64,000 bases of DNA, taken from assembly GCF_019219065.1 (NCBI RefSeq), contig NZ_JAHUWK010000002.1, positions 496,001-560,000 of the forward strand, read 5' to 3'. The translations under genes were made by a program, and so were the position numbers. Below the pieces are notes generated by a model. That model was not told the DNA's origin, searched no databases, and saw only the letters and a list, made by a program, of their open reading frames with translations. Positions within the stretch are counted from its first letter, which is position 1. The number at the start of each line of letters is the position of its first letter. Source of the DNA: Duganella sp. sic0402 (lineage in GTDB: Bacteria > Pseudomonadota > Gammaproteobacteria > Burkholderiales > Burkholderiaceae_D). This document shows positions 25,603 through 35,082 of this stretch, one piece after another.

Positions 25603-26835
25603 TTAGAAGCTGGCGCCGTAGCGCTTGCGGTAGCTTTCCATAAACTTGGCCATGCGGCCGAAAGCTTCCACCATATCGTCCGAGTTCGGCAGGAACACAA
25701 CGCGGAAGTGATCCGGCGCGATCCAGTTAAAGCCGCTGCCCTGGACGATCAGCACTTTCGTTTCGGCCAGCAGCTCGTAGGCGAACTGCTGGTCATCCGC
25801 GATCGGATAGATCTTCGGATCAAGACGCGGGAACATATACAGCGCCGCTTTCGGCTTGACACAAGTGACGCCCGGAATTTCGGTCAACAACTTGTAAGCC
25901 AGATCGCGTTGCTTCAACAGGCGCCCGCCCGGGCCCACCAAATCGTCGATGGACTGGTAGCCGCCGAGCGCAGTCTGGATCGCAAACTGCCCCGGAGCGT
26001 TGGCGCACAAGCGCATCGAGGCCAGCATATTCAGGCCTTCGATGTAATCTTTTGCGTGCGATTTTTCGCCCGACACCACCATCCATCCGGAACGGTAGCC
26101 GCAGGCGCGGTAATTCTTCGACAGGCCGTTGAAGGTCACGAACAGAATGTCGTCGGCCAGCGAGGCGATCGACACGTGCTGGGCGCCGTCATACAGCACC
26201 TTGTCGTAGATTTCATCGGCATAAATAATCAGGTCGTGCTGGCGCGCCAGCTCGATGATCTGCAACAGCAGCTCGACCGGATACAGCGCGCCGGTCGGAT
26301 TGTTCGGGTTGATGACCACGATCGCGCGCGTGTTCGGCGTGATCTTGCGGCGCATGTCCTCGATGTCCGGATACCAGTCCTGCTGCTCGTCGCAGATATA
26401 GTGCACCGGCGTGCCGCCCGACAGCGACACTGCCGCCGTCCACAGCGGATAGTCCGGCGCAGGCACCAGCACCTCATCGCCATTGTTCAGCAGCGCGTTC
26501 ATCGACATCACGATCAGCTCGGACGCGCCGTTGCCCAGATAAATATCATCAATGGTGACGCCGGCGATATTCTTGCCCTGCGTGTAGTGCATCACCGCCT
26601 TGCGCGGCGCAAACATGCCCTTGGAATCGGTATAGCCCGCCGCGTTGGACAGGTTGACCTTCATATCCTGGACAATTTCGTCCGGCGGATCAAAGCCAAA
26701 CACGGCCAAGTTGCCAATATTCAACTTAGTGATCTTGTGGCCTTCTTCCTCCATCTGCCGTGCCTTTTCGGGCACCGGGCCGCGGATCTCGTAGCAGACT
26801 TCCGCCAGTTTGTTCGATTTTTGAATCGGTCGCAA
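25603..26835 (-). CDS. alaA: AlaA-like pyridoxal-phosphate aminotransferase (glutamate-pyruvate type)
   Basis: The protein has 410 residues. It starts at a TTG at 26835 preceded by AGGA about 8 bases upstream. The resulting N-terminus 'MRPIQKSNKLAEVCYEIRG' matches the conserved AlaA start, so the rare codon is probably genuine. Class I/II features are 'INPNNPTGALYP', 'IYADEIYDKVLYDG' and the Schiff-base Lys in 'FNGLSKNYRACGYRSGW'. AlaA makes alanine from pyruvate and glutamate. The gene is the first of an operon with hom. Confidence 0.9.
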   Translation of the reverse strand: MRPIQKSNKLAEVCYEIRGPVPEKARQMEEEGHKITKLNIGNLAVFGFDPPDEIVQDMKVNLSNAAGYTDSKGMFAPRKAVMHYTQGKNIAGVTIDDIYLGNGASELIVMSMNALLNNGDEVLVPAPDYPLWTAAVSLSGGTPVHYICDEQQDWYPDIEDMRRKITPNTRAIVVINPNNPTGALYPVELLLQIIELARQHDLIIYADEIYDKVLYDGAQHVSIASLADDILFVTFNGLSKNYRACGYRSGWMVVSGEKSHAKDYIEGLNMLASMRLCANAPGQFAIQTALGGYQSIDDLVGPGGRLLKQRDLAYKLLTEIPGVTCVKPKAALYMFPRLDPKIYPIADDQQFAYELLAETKVLIVQGSGFNWIAPDHFRVVFLPNSDDMVEAFGRMAKFMESYRKRYGASF

Positions 26836-27017
26836 AATAAAATCCTGTTTATGTGAGGCAAACTTCTGTGACCTGCCAAAACGCCGGCGCCGGCCCGTGC
26901 TGCAATGCGAAAAGAACCATTCTGCCGAAAGCCTCCGATTTAATCAACCTTTCGGGCCGGCCCCTCCTTGAAAAGGCTACAATGGCGCTCCTTTTTGCCG
27001 TTTTTTACACCTGCGCC

Positions 27018-27401
27018 ATGAAGCTCCACCAAAGCGACACCCAGAAATACCAGACCATTACCGGCTACGACGCCAGCGGCGTCGAAATCAACGCCGAGCG
27101 CTACCACTACAGCCTGATCGTGCTGCCGGAAACCCCGCCGCGCCCGCTGAACGCGCCCACCTTCGAGGCGCTGACCGCCGAACACTTCGACCTGATCGGC
27201 CAGGACGATCCGGATGTGGTCATCCTCGGCACCGGCGAGCGCCAGCGCTTCATTCACCCGAAACTGACCGCCGCGCTGACCATGCGCCGCATCGGCGTCG
27301 AATGCATGGACAGCCAGGCCGCCTGCCGCACCTACAACATCCTGATGGGCGAAGGCCGCAAGGTCACGCTGGCCCTGATCATCAATACCGACACGCAATA
27401 A
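27018..27401 (+). CDS. Mth938/DUF498-domain protein
   Basis: The protein has 127 residues from the ATG at 27018 (MKLHQSDTQKYQ). The longer frame to 26853 has no family resemblance upstream. The fold signature is 'VILGTGERQRFIHPKL' and 'GVECMDSQAACRTYNILMGEGRKV', matching the Mth938-like family related to mitochondrial NDUFAF3. Its molecular role in bacteria is unclear. It is divergent from alaA across a 182-base gap and is followed 18 bases later by arnT, so it may lead the arn transcript. No PmrA-like box was seen in the gap. Confidence 0.8.
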   Translation: MKLHQSDTQKYQTITGYDASGVEINAERYHYSLIVLPETPPRPLNAPTFEALTAEHFDLIGQDDPDVVILGTGERQRFIHPKLTAALTMRRIGVECMDSQAACRTYNILMGEGRKVTLALIINTDTQ

Positions 27402-27419
27402 CATCAATAAAAGTGCTTG

Positions 27420-29081
27420 ATGAACGACTTGTACAATTCGAAGAAATTCGTCTGGACGCTGGCCGCCCTGTTCGCCCTTGCCTGGCTGTATGTGCTGGGC
27501 ATCCGCTCGCTGGTCCCGCCTGACGAAGGCCGTTACGCCGAAATGGCGCGTGAAATGTGGGCCAGCGGCGACTGGATCACCACCCGCCTCAACGGCATCA
27601 AGTATTTTGAAAAGCCGCCGCTGCAAACCTGGATGAACGCGCTGACCTTCAGCGTGTTCGGCCTGGGCGAATGGCAGGCGCGCCTGTGGACCGGGCTGTG
27701 CGGCCTGGGCGGCGTGCTATTCACCGGCTATGCGGCGCGGCGCGTCTTCGGCGCACGCGCCGGCTTCTACACGGCGGTGGTGCTGGGCTCCAGCCTGTTC
27801 TGGATCGCCAGCGGCCAGATCAATTCGCTGGACATGGGCCTGACCGGCATGATGAGCCTCGCCCTCGGCTCGCTGCTGATCGCCCAGCGCGACGACGCTA
27901 CGCCGGACGAGCGGCGCAACTGGATGCTGCTGTGCTGGGCCGGCATGGCGCTGGCGGTGCTGGCCAAGGGCCTGATCGGCGTGGTGCTGCCGGGCGCGGT
28001 GCTGGTACTCTACAGCGCGCTGTCGCGCGACCTGGCCATCTGGAAGCGCTTACACCTGGCCAAGGGCCTGCTGCTGTTCTTTGCCATCGCCACGCCATGG
28101 TTCGTGCTGGTGGCGCTGAGGAATCCGGAGCAGCCGCACTTCTTCTTCATCCATGAACACTGGGAACGCTTCTTCCTCAAGACCCACCACCGCGAAGGGC
28201 CGTGGTACTACTTCCTGCTGCTGCTGATTCCTGGCGTGATGCCTTGGCTGGGCCTGCTGCCGCAGGCGCTGCTGAACGGCGCCAGGCGCGATGCGCAATT
28301 GCGCTTCCAGCCCAAGTTACTGCTGCTGGTGTGGGTGCTGTTCATCACCTGCTTCTTCAGCTATTCCAGCTCCAAGCTGCCGGGCTACATCCTGCCGGTG
28401 TACCCGGCGCTGGCGATGCTGCTGGCTATCTATCTGGAAGGCGCATCGCGCCTGAACCGCATGCTGGCCGCAGTGCTGCTGGTGCTGGTCGGACTGGGCG
28501 GCCTGGCCGTGATCCCGCACATGATCTCCGCGGCGGTACGCCATCCGGGCGAGCGCGCACTGCTGGAAGCGTATCAGCCATGGGTGCTGACCGCCGCCAT
28601 CATTGCCGCCGCCGGTGGCGCGCTGGCGCTGCTGCATGCGCGCCAATTGCGCCGCGACCTGATGGTGGTGACGCTGGCGGTGGCGAGTTTTGCCTCAGTG
28701 CAATTGATCCTGAGCGGCTTCGAGCCGTATGGCGAGGTGCGGGCCGGCAAGGCGATGGCGCAAAAACTCAAGCCCATGCTCAAGCCGGATACACCGGTGT
28801 ACTCGGTGCACGTTTATGAACAATCCATGACGTATTACCTTGGTCACACCGTCACGCTGGTTGACTACTGGGACGAGTTCACCTTCGGTCTGCGCCAGCA
28901 GCCGGAATTGTCCATCCCTGACATGCATGGCTTTGCTAATCGCTGGAATGCGCACATCGCCCGGAAAGAACAGGCTTTTGCCATCCTGGGACTTGACACG
29001 TATGCCTCGCTCAAATCCAATGGCTTCCCCATGCGCGTGGTGGTGGCAGACACCCGGCGGGTAGTCATTACCAATATGTAA
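27420..29081 (+). CDS. arnT: ArnT-like lipid A aminoarabinose transferase (GT39/GT83)
   Basis: The protein has 553 residues from the ATG at 27420 (an in-frame TTG lies one codon upstream). About twelve membrane helices are predicted. The first periplasmic loop 'VPPDEGRYAEMAREM' carries the conserved Asp-Glu of PMT-like GT-C enzymes, followed by 'WITTRLNGIKYFEKPPL', the ArnT signature. The enzyme moves 4-amino-4-deoxy-L-arabinose from undecaprenyl phosphate to lipid A phosphates on the periplasmic face, giving cationic peptide resistance. Here it opens the arn operon, whereas in enterobacteria it is internal. Confidence 0.88.
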   Translation: MNDLYNSKKFVWTLAALFALAWLYVLGIRSLVPPDEGRYAEMAREMWASGDWITTRLNGIKYFEKPPLQTWMNALTFSVFGLGEWQARLWTGLCGLGGVLFTGYAARRVFGARAGFYTAVVLGSSLFWIASGQINSLDMGLTGMMSLALGSLLIAQRDDATPDERRNWMLLCWAGMALAVLAKGLIGVVLPGAVLVLYSALSRDLAIWKRLHLAKGLLLFFAIATPWFVLVALRNPEQPHFFFIHEHWERFFLKTHHREGPWYYFLLLLIPGVMPWLGLLPQALLNGARRDAQLRFQPKLLLLVWVLFITCFFSYSSSKLPGYILPVYPALAMLLAIYLEGASRLNRMLAAVLLVLVGLGGLAVIPHMISAAVRHPGERALLEAYQPWVLTAAIIAAAGGALALLHARQLRRDLMVVTLAVASFASVQLILSGFEPYGEVRAGKAMAQKLKPMLKPDTPVYSVHVYEQSMTYYLGHTVTLVDYWDEFTFGLRQQPELSIPDMHGFANRWNAHIARKEQAFAILGLDTYASLKSNGFPMRVVVADTRRVVITNM

Positions 29082-29097
29082 TGAACAAAACCATACA

Positions 29098-29469
29098 ATG
29101 AATTTCGCTACTTTTTGCTTCATCGTGGCCGGCGTTTTGCTCAACGCCGTCGCCCAGTTATTATTGAAAGCCGGCGCCCGCAACGTCGGCGAAATCCATC
29201 TGACGCTGAGTAATTTTTTCAGCGTCGCTTTCAAGGTCGCAACGCAGACCCCCATAATTGGCGGGCTTGCTTGCTATGTGCTATCGGTCGCACTGTGGAT
29301 TATCGCGCTGTCGCGGGTGGATGTTTCGATCGCTTATCCGATGCTGTCTTTGGGCTATGTGGTGACCGCTTTCGGCGCCTGGTATCTGTTCGGGGAGGCG
29401 CTGTCGATACAGCGATTGCTTGCCATTTTCGTCATTCTCGTAGGGGTTTCCTGGCTGGCGCGGACCTGA
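29098..29469 (+). CDS. arnE: ArnE/EmrE-like small membrane flippase subunit
   Basis: The protein has 123 residues with four membrane helices of the small multidrug resistance type: 'FCFIVAGVLLNAVAQLLLKAG', 'YVLSVALWIIALSRVDVSIA', 'YPMLSLGYVVTAFGAW' and 'LLAIFVILVGVSWLA'. The context makes it the aminoarabinose-undecaprenyl phosphate flippase. Enterobacteria use an ArnE/ArnF heterodimer, but only one subunit is encoded in this operon, so a homodimer or a partner elsewhere is needed. Confidence 0.8.
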   Translation: MNFATFCFIVAGVLLNAVAQLLLKAGARNVGEIHLTLSNFFSVAFKVATQTPIIGGLACYVLSVALWIIALSRVDVSIAYPMLSLGYVVTAFGAWYLFGEALSIQRLLAIFVILVGVSWLART

Positions 29470-29518
29470 CGAACAATTTAGAATGCGGCCAGATCACCCA
29501 TAAACATAGATTAATCCC

Positions 29519-30658
29519 ATGAGTGCTGCGCTGCCCTTCCTTCCCTTCTCCCGGCCGACCATCGACGAGGCCACCATTGCCGCCGTTGGCGAGGTGCTAC
29601 GTTCCGGCTGGATCACTAGCGGACCGAAAGTTGCTGCCTTCGAAGCGCAGCTGTCCGAATACTTCGGCGGCCGCCCGGTGCGCACCTTTAACTCCGGCAC
29701 TTGCACGATGGAGATCGCGCTGCGCATCGCCGGCATCGGCGCTGGCGATGAAGTCATCACCACGCCGATCTCCTGGGTCGCCACCGCCAATGTCATCATC
29801 GAAGTGGGCGCCACGCCGGTGTTTGCCGACATCGATCCGCTGACGCGCAATATCGACCTGGATAAGCTGGAAGCCGCGATCACGCCGGCTACCCGCGCCA
29901 TCATCCCGGTCTACCTGTCCGGCCTGCCGCTGGATATGGACCGGCTGTATGCGATCGCCAGCAAGCACAATTTGCGCGTCATCGAAGACGCGGCGCAGGC
30001 CTTCGGTTCGGAATGGCAGGGCAAGCGCATCGGCGCCTTTGGCGACTTCGTCTCGTTCAGCTTCCAGGCCAATAAAAACATCACCACCGGTGAAGGCGGC
30101 GCTTTGGTGCTGAACAATCTGGAAGAAGCCAGGCTGGCCGAGAAGTACCGCCTGCAGGGGGTGAGCCGCAGCGGCGTGGATGGCATCGATGTCGATGTCC
30201 TGGGCGGCAAATACAATATGAGCGACATCATGGCCGCCATCGGCCTGGGCCAGTTCGCCAATCTGGACAAGATCACCGCGCAGCGCCGCGCGCTGGCGCG
30301 CCGCTACTACCAGGCCTTCGGCCCGGAATTCGAAGCGCAATCAGGCGCGCAGCTGCCGCTGCAGGCTTTTGACAGCAGCAACTACCACCTGTTCCAGATT
30401 ATCCTGCCGGATAACGGCCCCACCACGCGCGCCGACTTCATGCACGCCATGCAGCAAGGTTTCAACATCGGCACTGGCTACCATTACGCGCCGATTCATT
30501 TGTTCACCATGTACCGCGAGCGCGGCTTCAAGGAAGGGATGTTCCCGATCGCTGAAAAGATCGGCCGCCTGACCGTGACGCTGCCCATGTTCTATGCCAT
30601 GACCACGGCCGATGTGGACCGTGCTGTCGCAGCCGTGAAAGCGATCCTGATCAAATGA
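29519..30658 (+). CDS. arnB: ArnB-like UDP-4-amino-4-deoxy-L-arabinose aminotransferase
   Basis: The protein has 379 residues and belongs to the DegT/DnrJ/EryC1 family. 'FNSGTCTMEIALRIAGIG' binds cofactor phosphate, 'VIEDAAQAFGSEWQG' is the central Asp region, and the PLP Lys is in 'SFQANKNITTGEGGALV'. 'NIGTGYHYAPIHLFTMYRERG' matches the ArnB C-terminus. It converts the UDP-4-keto-pentose made by ArnA to UDP-Ara4N using glutamate. The stop overlaps the arnC start (ATGA). Confidence 0.92.
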   Translation: MSAALPFLPFSRPTIDEATIAAVGEVLRSGWITSGPKVAAFEAQLSEYFGGRPVRTFNSGTCTMEIALRIAGIGAGDEVITTPISWVATANVIIEVGATPVFADIDPLTRNIDLDKLEAAITPATRAIIPVYLSGLPLDMDRLYAIASKHNLRVIEDAAQAFGSEWQGKRIGAFGDFVSFSFQANKNITTGEGGALVLNNLEEARLAEKYRLQGVSRSGVDGIDVDVLGGKYNMSDIMAAIGLGQFANLDKITAQRRALARRYYQAFGPEFEAQSGAQLPLQAFDSSNYHLFQIILPDNGPTTRADFMHAMQQGFNIGTGYHYAPIHLFTMYRERGFKEGMFPIAEKIGRLTVTLPMFYAMTTADVDRAVAAVKAILIK

Positions 30659-31665
30659 CCGCCATGCTCAACAACCCGGAAATCTCCGTCGTCATCCCGA
30701 TCTACAACGAGCAGGAAGGCCTGCCCGCGCTGTTCGCGCGCCTCTACCCGGCGCTCGACAAGCTGGGCGCCAGCTACGAGATCGTGTTCATCAACGACGG
30801 CAGCCGCGACAACTCGGTCGCGATACTGGCCGAACAATTCCGCAAGCGTCCCGATGTCACGCGCGTGGTGCTCTTCAACGGCAACTACGGCCAGCACATG
30901 GCCATCCTGGCCGGCTTCGAAGCGGCGCGCGGCGAGATCATGGTGACGCTGGACGCCGATCTGCAAAATCCGCCGGAAGAAATCGGCAACCTGGTGGCCA
31001 AGATGCGCGAGGGTTACGACTACGTCGGCTCGATCCGCCGCAAGCGCCAGGACTCGGCCTGGCGTACCTATGCATCGAAGGCGATGAACCATGTGCGCGA
31101 ACGCATCACCAACATCAAGATCACCGACCAGGGCAATATGCTGCGCGCCTACGGCCGCAATGTGGTGGATCTGATGAACCAGTGCTGCGAAGTGAATACC
31201 TTCGTGCCAGCGCTGGCCTACCGCTTCGCGCGCAATCCGACCGAAATCATGGTCGAACATGAGGAACGGGCCGCCGGCGAATCGAAGTACTCCTTATACA
31301 GCCTGATACGCCTGAATTTCGACCTGGTCACCGGCTTCTCGCTGATCCCGCTGCAGTTCTACTCGATGCTGGGGATGGCGATGTCCTTCTTCTCGGCCAT
31401 CATGGTGGTGGTGCTGGCGTGGCGCCGGCTGGTGGTGGGCGTGGAAGCGGACGGCGTGTTCACGCTGTTTGCCGTGGCCTTCTTCTTCATGGGCGTGATC
31501 CTGTTCGGCATCGGTTTGCTGGGCGAGTACGTCGGCCGCATCTTCCAGCAGGTGCGCGCGCGTCCCCGCTATGTGGTGCAGACCATCTTGCAGCAGAAAC
31601 CAGGCGAATACGCCGAGCTGCCGATCCATCTCGAGAAGCGCACGGTAGGCCGCCATCATGACTGA
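30655..31665 (+). CDS. arnC: ArnC-like undecaprenyl-phosphate Ara4FN transferase
   Basis: The protein has 336 residues. The GT2 domain has 'VVIPIYNEQEGLPALF', 'INDGSRDNSV' and the DXD in 'VTLDADLQNPPEE'. Two C-terminal membrane helices ('MLGMAMSFFSAIMVVVLAW' and 'FAVAFFFMGVILFGIGLL') are typical of ArnC/DPM-like enzymes. It transfers formylated aminoarabinose to undecaprenyl phosphate. It overlaps arnB by 4 bases and the formyltransferase gene by 8. Confidence 0.92.
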   Translation: MTAMLNNPEISVVIPIYNEQEGLPALFARLYPALDKLGASYEIVFINDGSRDNSVAILAEQFRKRPDVTRVVLFNGNYGQHMAILAGFEAARGEIMVTLDADLQNPPEEIGNLVAKMREGYDYVGSIRRKRQDSAWRTYASKAMNHVRERITNIKITDQGNMLRAYGRNVVDLMNQCCEVNTFVPALAYRFARNPTEIMVEHEERAAGESKYSLYSLIRLNFDLVTGFSLIPLQFYSMLGMAMSFFSAIMVVVLAWRRLVVGVEADGVFTLFAVAFFFMGVILFGIGLLGEYVGRIFQQVRARPRYVVQTILQQKPGEYAELPIHLEKRTVGRHHD

Positions 31666-32581
31666 ATTTGAAGCGCGCAAGCGGGCGGTGGTATTCGCCT
31701 ATCACAACGTCGGCGTGCGCTGCCTGAAGGTGCTGCTGGCGGGTGGCGTGGATGTCGGGCTGGTGGTCACGCACGAAGACAGCAGCAGCGAGAACATCTG
31801 GTTTGAATCGGTGATCTCGCTGTGCCAGGCAGAAGGCATCCCCTACATCACGCCAGCCGACGCCAGGTCGCCTGAGCTGCTGGCGCAAGTGCGGGCGGCC
31901 AAGCCGGACCTGATGTTCAGCTTCTATTACCGCCACATGCTGCCGGCCGCGCTGCTGGACATCGCGCCAGCCTTTAATATGCACGGTTCGCTGCTGCCGG
32001 AATTCCGCGGCCGCGCGCCCGTCAACTGGGCAGTGCTGCACGGCGCCAGCGTCACCGGCGCCACGCTGCACGAGATGACTGTCAAGCCGGACGCCGGCGC
32101 CATCGTCGCGCAGATCGAAGTGCCTATCCTGCCCGACGACACCGCACACGAAGTGTTCGGCAAAGTGCAGGTGGCGGCCGAGCAGGCGCTGTGGCGCGTG
32201 CTGCCGTCGCTGCTGGCCGGGACCGCGCCGCGCCTGCACAACGACTTGAGCAAGGGCGGCTACTTCGGCGGCCGCACACCGGAAGACGGCCGCATCGACT
32301 GGAACCAGCCAGCGCAGCAGGTCTACAATTTGCACAGGGCTGTCGCCCCTCCCTATCCAGGCGCATTCACTGATGTACACGGCGTACGCTATGTCATTCA
32401 GCGCGCGCGCCTGGCCGGCAATGTTGTCGGTCTCAGCCTGCCTGCCGGCCTGGCTGTGGTCGATGACCGTATCTTCGGTGTTTGTGGCGACGGCCGCATG
32501 CTGACGATTTCTTCGCTGACCGCCGATGGCGTCGCCATCACCGCAGCACAGTTACAAGCACGCCTGGCTGCGGCGGCCTAA
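31658..32581 (+). CDS. arnA: ArnA formyltransferase half as a separate protein
   Basis: The protein has 307 residues. It corresponds to the N-terminal domain of bifunctional ArnA: 'VFAYHNVGVRCLKVLL' at the start, then the catalytic Asn-x-His and loop in 'FNMHGSLLPEFRGRAPVNW', and the catalytic Asp in 'TVKPDAGAIVAQI'. It formylates UDP-Ara4N using N10-formyl-tetrahydrofolate. The reading frame ends in a stop at 32581, 21 bases before the dehydrogenase ORF, so the two ArnA activities are separate polypeptides here rather than the 660-residue fusion of E. coli. Confidence 0.9.
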   Translation: MTEFEARKRAVVFAYHNVGVRCLKVLLAGGVDVGLVVTHEDSSSENIWFESVISLCQAEGIPYITPADARSPELLAQVRAAKPDLMFSFYYRHMLPAALLDIAPAFNMHGSLLPEFRGRAPVNWAVLHGASVTGATLHEMTVKPDAGAIVAQIEVPILPDDTAHEVFGKVQVAAEQALWRVLPSLLAGTAPRLHNDLSKGGYFGGRTPEDGRIDWNQPAQQVYNLHRAVAPPYPGAFTDVHGVRYVIQRARLAGNVVGLSLPAGLAVVDDRIFGVCGDGRMLTISSLTADGVAITAAQLQARLAAAA

Positions 32582-32602
32582 TCATCACCTGAAAAATTCA
32601 TC

Positions 32603-33643
32603 ATGAAAAAAGTCCTCATCCTTGGCGTCAATGGATTCATTGGCCATCACCTGTCGAAACGCATTCTGGAAACCACCGATTGGCATGTCTACGGCATGGA
32701 CATGAATAGCGACCGCATTCCGGAACTGCTGGACCATCCGCGCATGCACTTCTTCGAAGGCGACATCACCATCAACAAAGAATGGGTCGAGTACCACGTC
32801 AAGAAGTGCGATGTGATCCTGCCGCTGGTGGCGATTGCCACGCCGTCGACCTATGTGAAAGCGCCGCTGCGCGTGTTCGAACTGGACTTCGAAGCCAACC
32901 TGCCTATCGTGCGTTCCGCCGCCAAATACGGCAAGCACCTGGTGTTCCCATCGACCTCGGAAGTGTATGGCATGTGCCATGACGAGGAATTCGATCCGGA
33001 GAACTCGGAACTGATCTGCGGCCCGATCAACAAGCCGCGCTGGATCTATTCCAACGCCAAGCAGCTGATGGACCGCGTGATCTGGGGCTACGGCATGGAA
33101 GGCCTGAACTTCACGCTGTTCCGTCCATTTAACTGGATCGGCGCCGGCCTGGATTCGATCCACACGCCGAAGGAAGGCTCGTCGCGCGTGGTGACGCAGT
33201 TCTTCGGCCACATCGTGCGCGGCGAGAATATCTCGCTGGTCGACGGCGGCCATCAGAAGCGCGCCTTCACCGACATCGACGACGGCATCGACGCGCTGAT
33301 GAAAATCATCGAGAACAAGGACGGCGCGGCCACTGGCAAAATCTACAACATCGGCAACCCGGTCAACAACTACTCGATCCGCGAGCTGGCCGCGATGATG
33401 ATGGAACTGGCAGCGCACTACCCTGAATACGCCGCCGGCGCCAAGCAGGTGAAGATCGTTGAAACCACTTCCGGCGCCTACTATGGCGCAGGCTACCAGG
33501 ATGTGCAAAACCGCGTACCGAAGATCACCAACACCTGCGAAGAGCTGGACTGGAAGCCATCCACCAGCATGGCCGACGCCCTGAAGAAAATCTTCGACGC
33601 CTACCGCAGCCAGGTAGCCGCCGCTCACGCCCTGATGGACTGA
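32603..33643 (+). CDS. arnA: ArnA dehydrogenase half (UDP-glucuronate decarboxylase) as a separate protein
   Basis: The protein has 346 residues. The NAD-binding start is '[20 protein letters not shown]'. '[20 protein letters not shown]' contains the catalytic Ser/Thr, and the YxxxK motif is in '[19 protein letters not shown]'. '[15 protein letters not shown]' is ArnA-specific. It oxidatively decarboxylates UDP-glucuronate to the UDP-4-keto-pentose. It has its own ATG ([10 protein letters not shown]), shares one base with the arnD start, and is complete for this domain. Confidence 0.92.
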   Translation: MKKVLILGVNGFIGHHLSKRILETTDWHVYGMDMNSDRIPELLDHPRMHFFEGDITINKEWVEYHVKKCDVILPLVAIATPSTYVKAPLRVFELDFEANLPIVRSAAKYGKHLVFPSTSEVYGMCHDEEFDPENSELICGPINKPRWIYSNAKQLMDRVIWGYGMEGLNFTLFRPFNWIGAGLDSIHTPKEGSSRVVTQFFGHIVRGENISLVDGGHQKRAFTDIDDGIDALMKIIENKDGAATGKIYNIGNPVNNYSIRELAAMMMELAAHYPEYAAGAKQVKIVETTSGAYYGAGYQDVQNRVPKITNTCEELDWKPSTSMADALKKIFDAYRSQVAAAHALMD

Positions 33644-34605
33644 TGACGACCCGACCCTTGATGGTGTTGAAGATTGATGTCGACACCTACCGCGGCACCC
33701 GCGAAGGCGTTCCCAATCTGGTGCGCATGCTCAAGGCGCGCCAGGCCGGCGCCACCTTCCTGTTCTCGCTCGGGCCGGACCACACCGGCTGGGCGATGCG
33801 CCGTGCGCTGCGCCCCGGCTTCTTTAGCAAGGTGTCGCGCACCTCGGTGGTCGAGCACTACGGCTTCAAGACGCTGATGTACGGTGTGCTGCTGCCCGGC
33901 CCGGACATCGGCAAGGACTGCGCGGCCGAGATGCGCGCCGTGCAGGACGCCGGCTTCGAATGCGGCATCCACACCTGGGACCATGTGCTGTGGCAGGACA
34001 ATGTCGCCAAACGCGACGCCGCCTGGTCGGCTAGCATGATGCGCAAGGCCGCCGCCCGCTTTACCCAGGTCTTCGGCATGGCGCCGCGCACCCACGGCGC
34101 GGCCGGCTGGCAGATGAACAACGGCGCCTTCCACGAACACGACGACGCCGGCTACGCTTACGCCTCCGACGGCCGCTGCGTGCTCAACGCCGACGGCACG
34201 CTGGCCAACCCGGCCGACGGCCCGCACCGCCTGTCCGATGGCGGCCAGGTACTCAAGCACCTCCAGATGCCGACCACGCTGCCCACGCTGGACGAGCTTT
34301 TAGGCTGTGAAATCAATGGCTTAACCATCACCACCAGCAATATCGCGGCTTTTTTGCTGAAATTAACCGAGGGCGCGACCCGCGACCACGTTTATACTCT
34401 GCATGCAGAGCTTGAAGGACAGAAACTTGCCCCCATATTTGAGCAGCTATTGGCAGGATGGCAAGCGCAGGGATACCAACTGGCGTCCATGGCTGACTAC
34501 TATCAGAAGATACGAACCTTGCCAATGCCGGTTTGTCCCATCACCTGGGGCGAACTGCCGGGACGCTCGGGCCAGCTGATTATTCAAGGTGCTGCCCAAG
34601 CTTAG
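33643..34605 (+). CDS. arnD: ArnD-like deformylase (polysaccharide deacetylase fold)
   Basis: The protein has 320 residues. The NodB-fold metal site uses the Asp in 'LKIDVDTYRG' and the His residues in 'FECGIHTWDHVLW'. 'HGAAGWQMNNGAFH' is ArnD-typical. It removes the formyl group from undecaprenyl-phosphate-Ara4FN so that the sugar can be flipped and transferred by ArnT. It is the last arn gene; the peroxiredoxin gene follows 21 bases later and may share the transcript. Confidence 0.9.
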   Translation: MTTRPLMVLKIDVDTYRGTREGVPNLVRMLKARQAGATFLFSLGPDHTGWAMRRALRPGFFSKVSRTSVVEHYGFKTLMYGVLLPGPDIGKDCAAEMRAVQDAGFECGIHTWDHVLWQDNVAKRDAAWSASMMRKAAARFTQVFGMAPRTHGAAGWQMNNGAFHEHDDAGYAYASDGRCVLNADGTLANPADGPHRLSDGGQVLKHLQMPTTLPTLDELLGCEINGLTITTSNIAAFLLKLTEGATRDHVYTLHAELEGQKLAPIFEQLLAGWQAQGYQLASMADYYQKIRTLPMPVCPITWGELPGRSGQLIIQGAAQA

Positions 34606-34626
34606 TAACCCTCTTAGGAGACGCCT

Positions 34627-35082
34627 GTGGCTGATGTAGTAAGCAATTTCTCCGCGCCGATGACCAGCGGCCAGACCTTCCAGTTGTCCGGCCGTCCGGC
34701 GCGTTATACCGTGCTGTTCTTCTACCCCAAGGACAACACCCCAGGCTGCACCACCGAAAACGTGGCCTTCCGTGACCTGTACGAACAATTCCAGGCAGCC
34801 GATACCGAAATCTACGGCATCAGCCGCGACTCGCTGCGCTCGCACGAAGGCTTCCGCGCCAAGCTGGGCCTGCCGTTTGAGCTGATTTCCGATCCGGAAG
34901 AAAAGGTCTGCGAGCAGTTCGGTGTCATGAAGATGAAGCAAATGTACGGTAAGACTGTACGCGGCATCGAGCGCAGTACGTTTGTGATTGACGCTAACGG
35001 CCAATTGGTGAAAGAATGGAGAGGCGTGAAGGTAGCGGGTCACGTCGATGAAGTGCTGGAATTCGTAGCGCATCAGGCTTGA
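34627..35082 (+). CDS. bcp: PrxQ/BCP-type peroxiredoxin
   Basis: The protein has 151 residues from a GTG at 34627, supported by AGGAG 6 bases upstream. The nearby ATG is out of frame. The peroxidatic Cys is in 'FYPKDNTPGCTTENVAF'. The usual resolving Cys five residues later is a Val here (CTTEN-V), so it is a 1-Cys or atypical BCP. The C-terminus 'GIERSTFVIDANGQLVKEW' is standard. It reduces organic peroxides and H2O2 with thioredoxin. The 233 bases after it hold one 7-bp GC hairpin (GGTGGCC/GGCCACC) without a T-run and nothing else recognised. Confidence 0.88.
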   Translation: MADVVSNFSAPMTSGQTFQLSGRPARYTVLFFYPKDNTPGCTTENVAFRDLYEQFQAADTEIYGISRDSLRSHEGFRAKLGLPFELISDPEEKVCEQFGVMKMKQMYGKTVRGIERSTFVIDANGQLVKEWRGVKVAGHVDEVLEFVAHQA

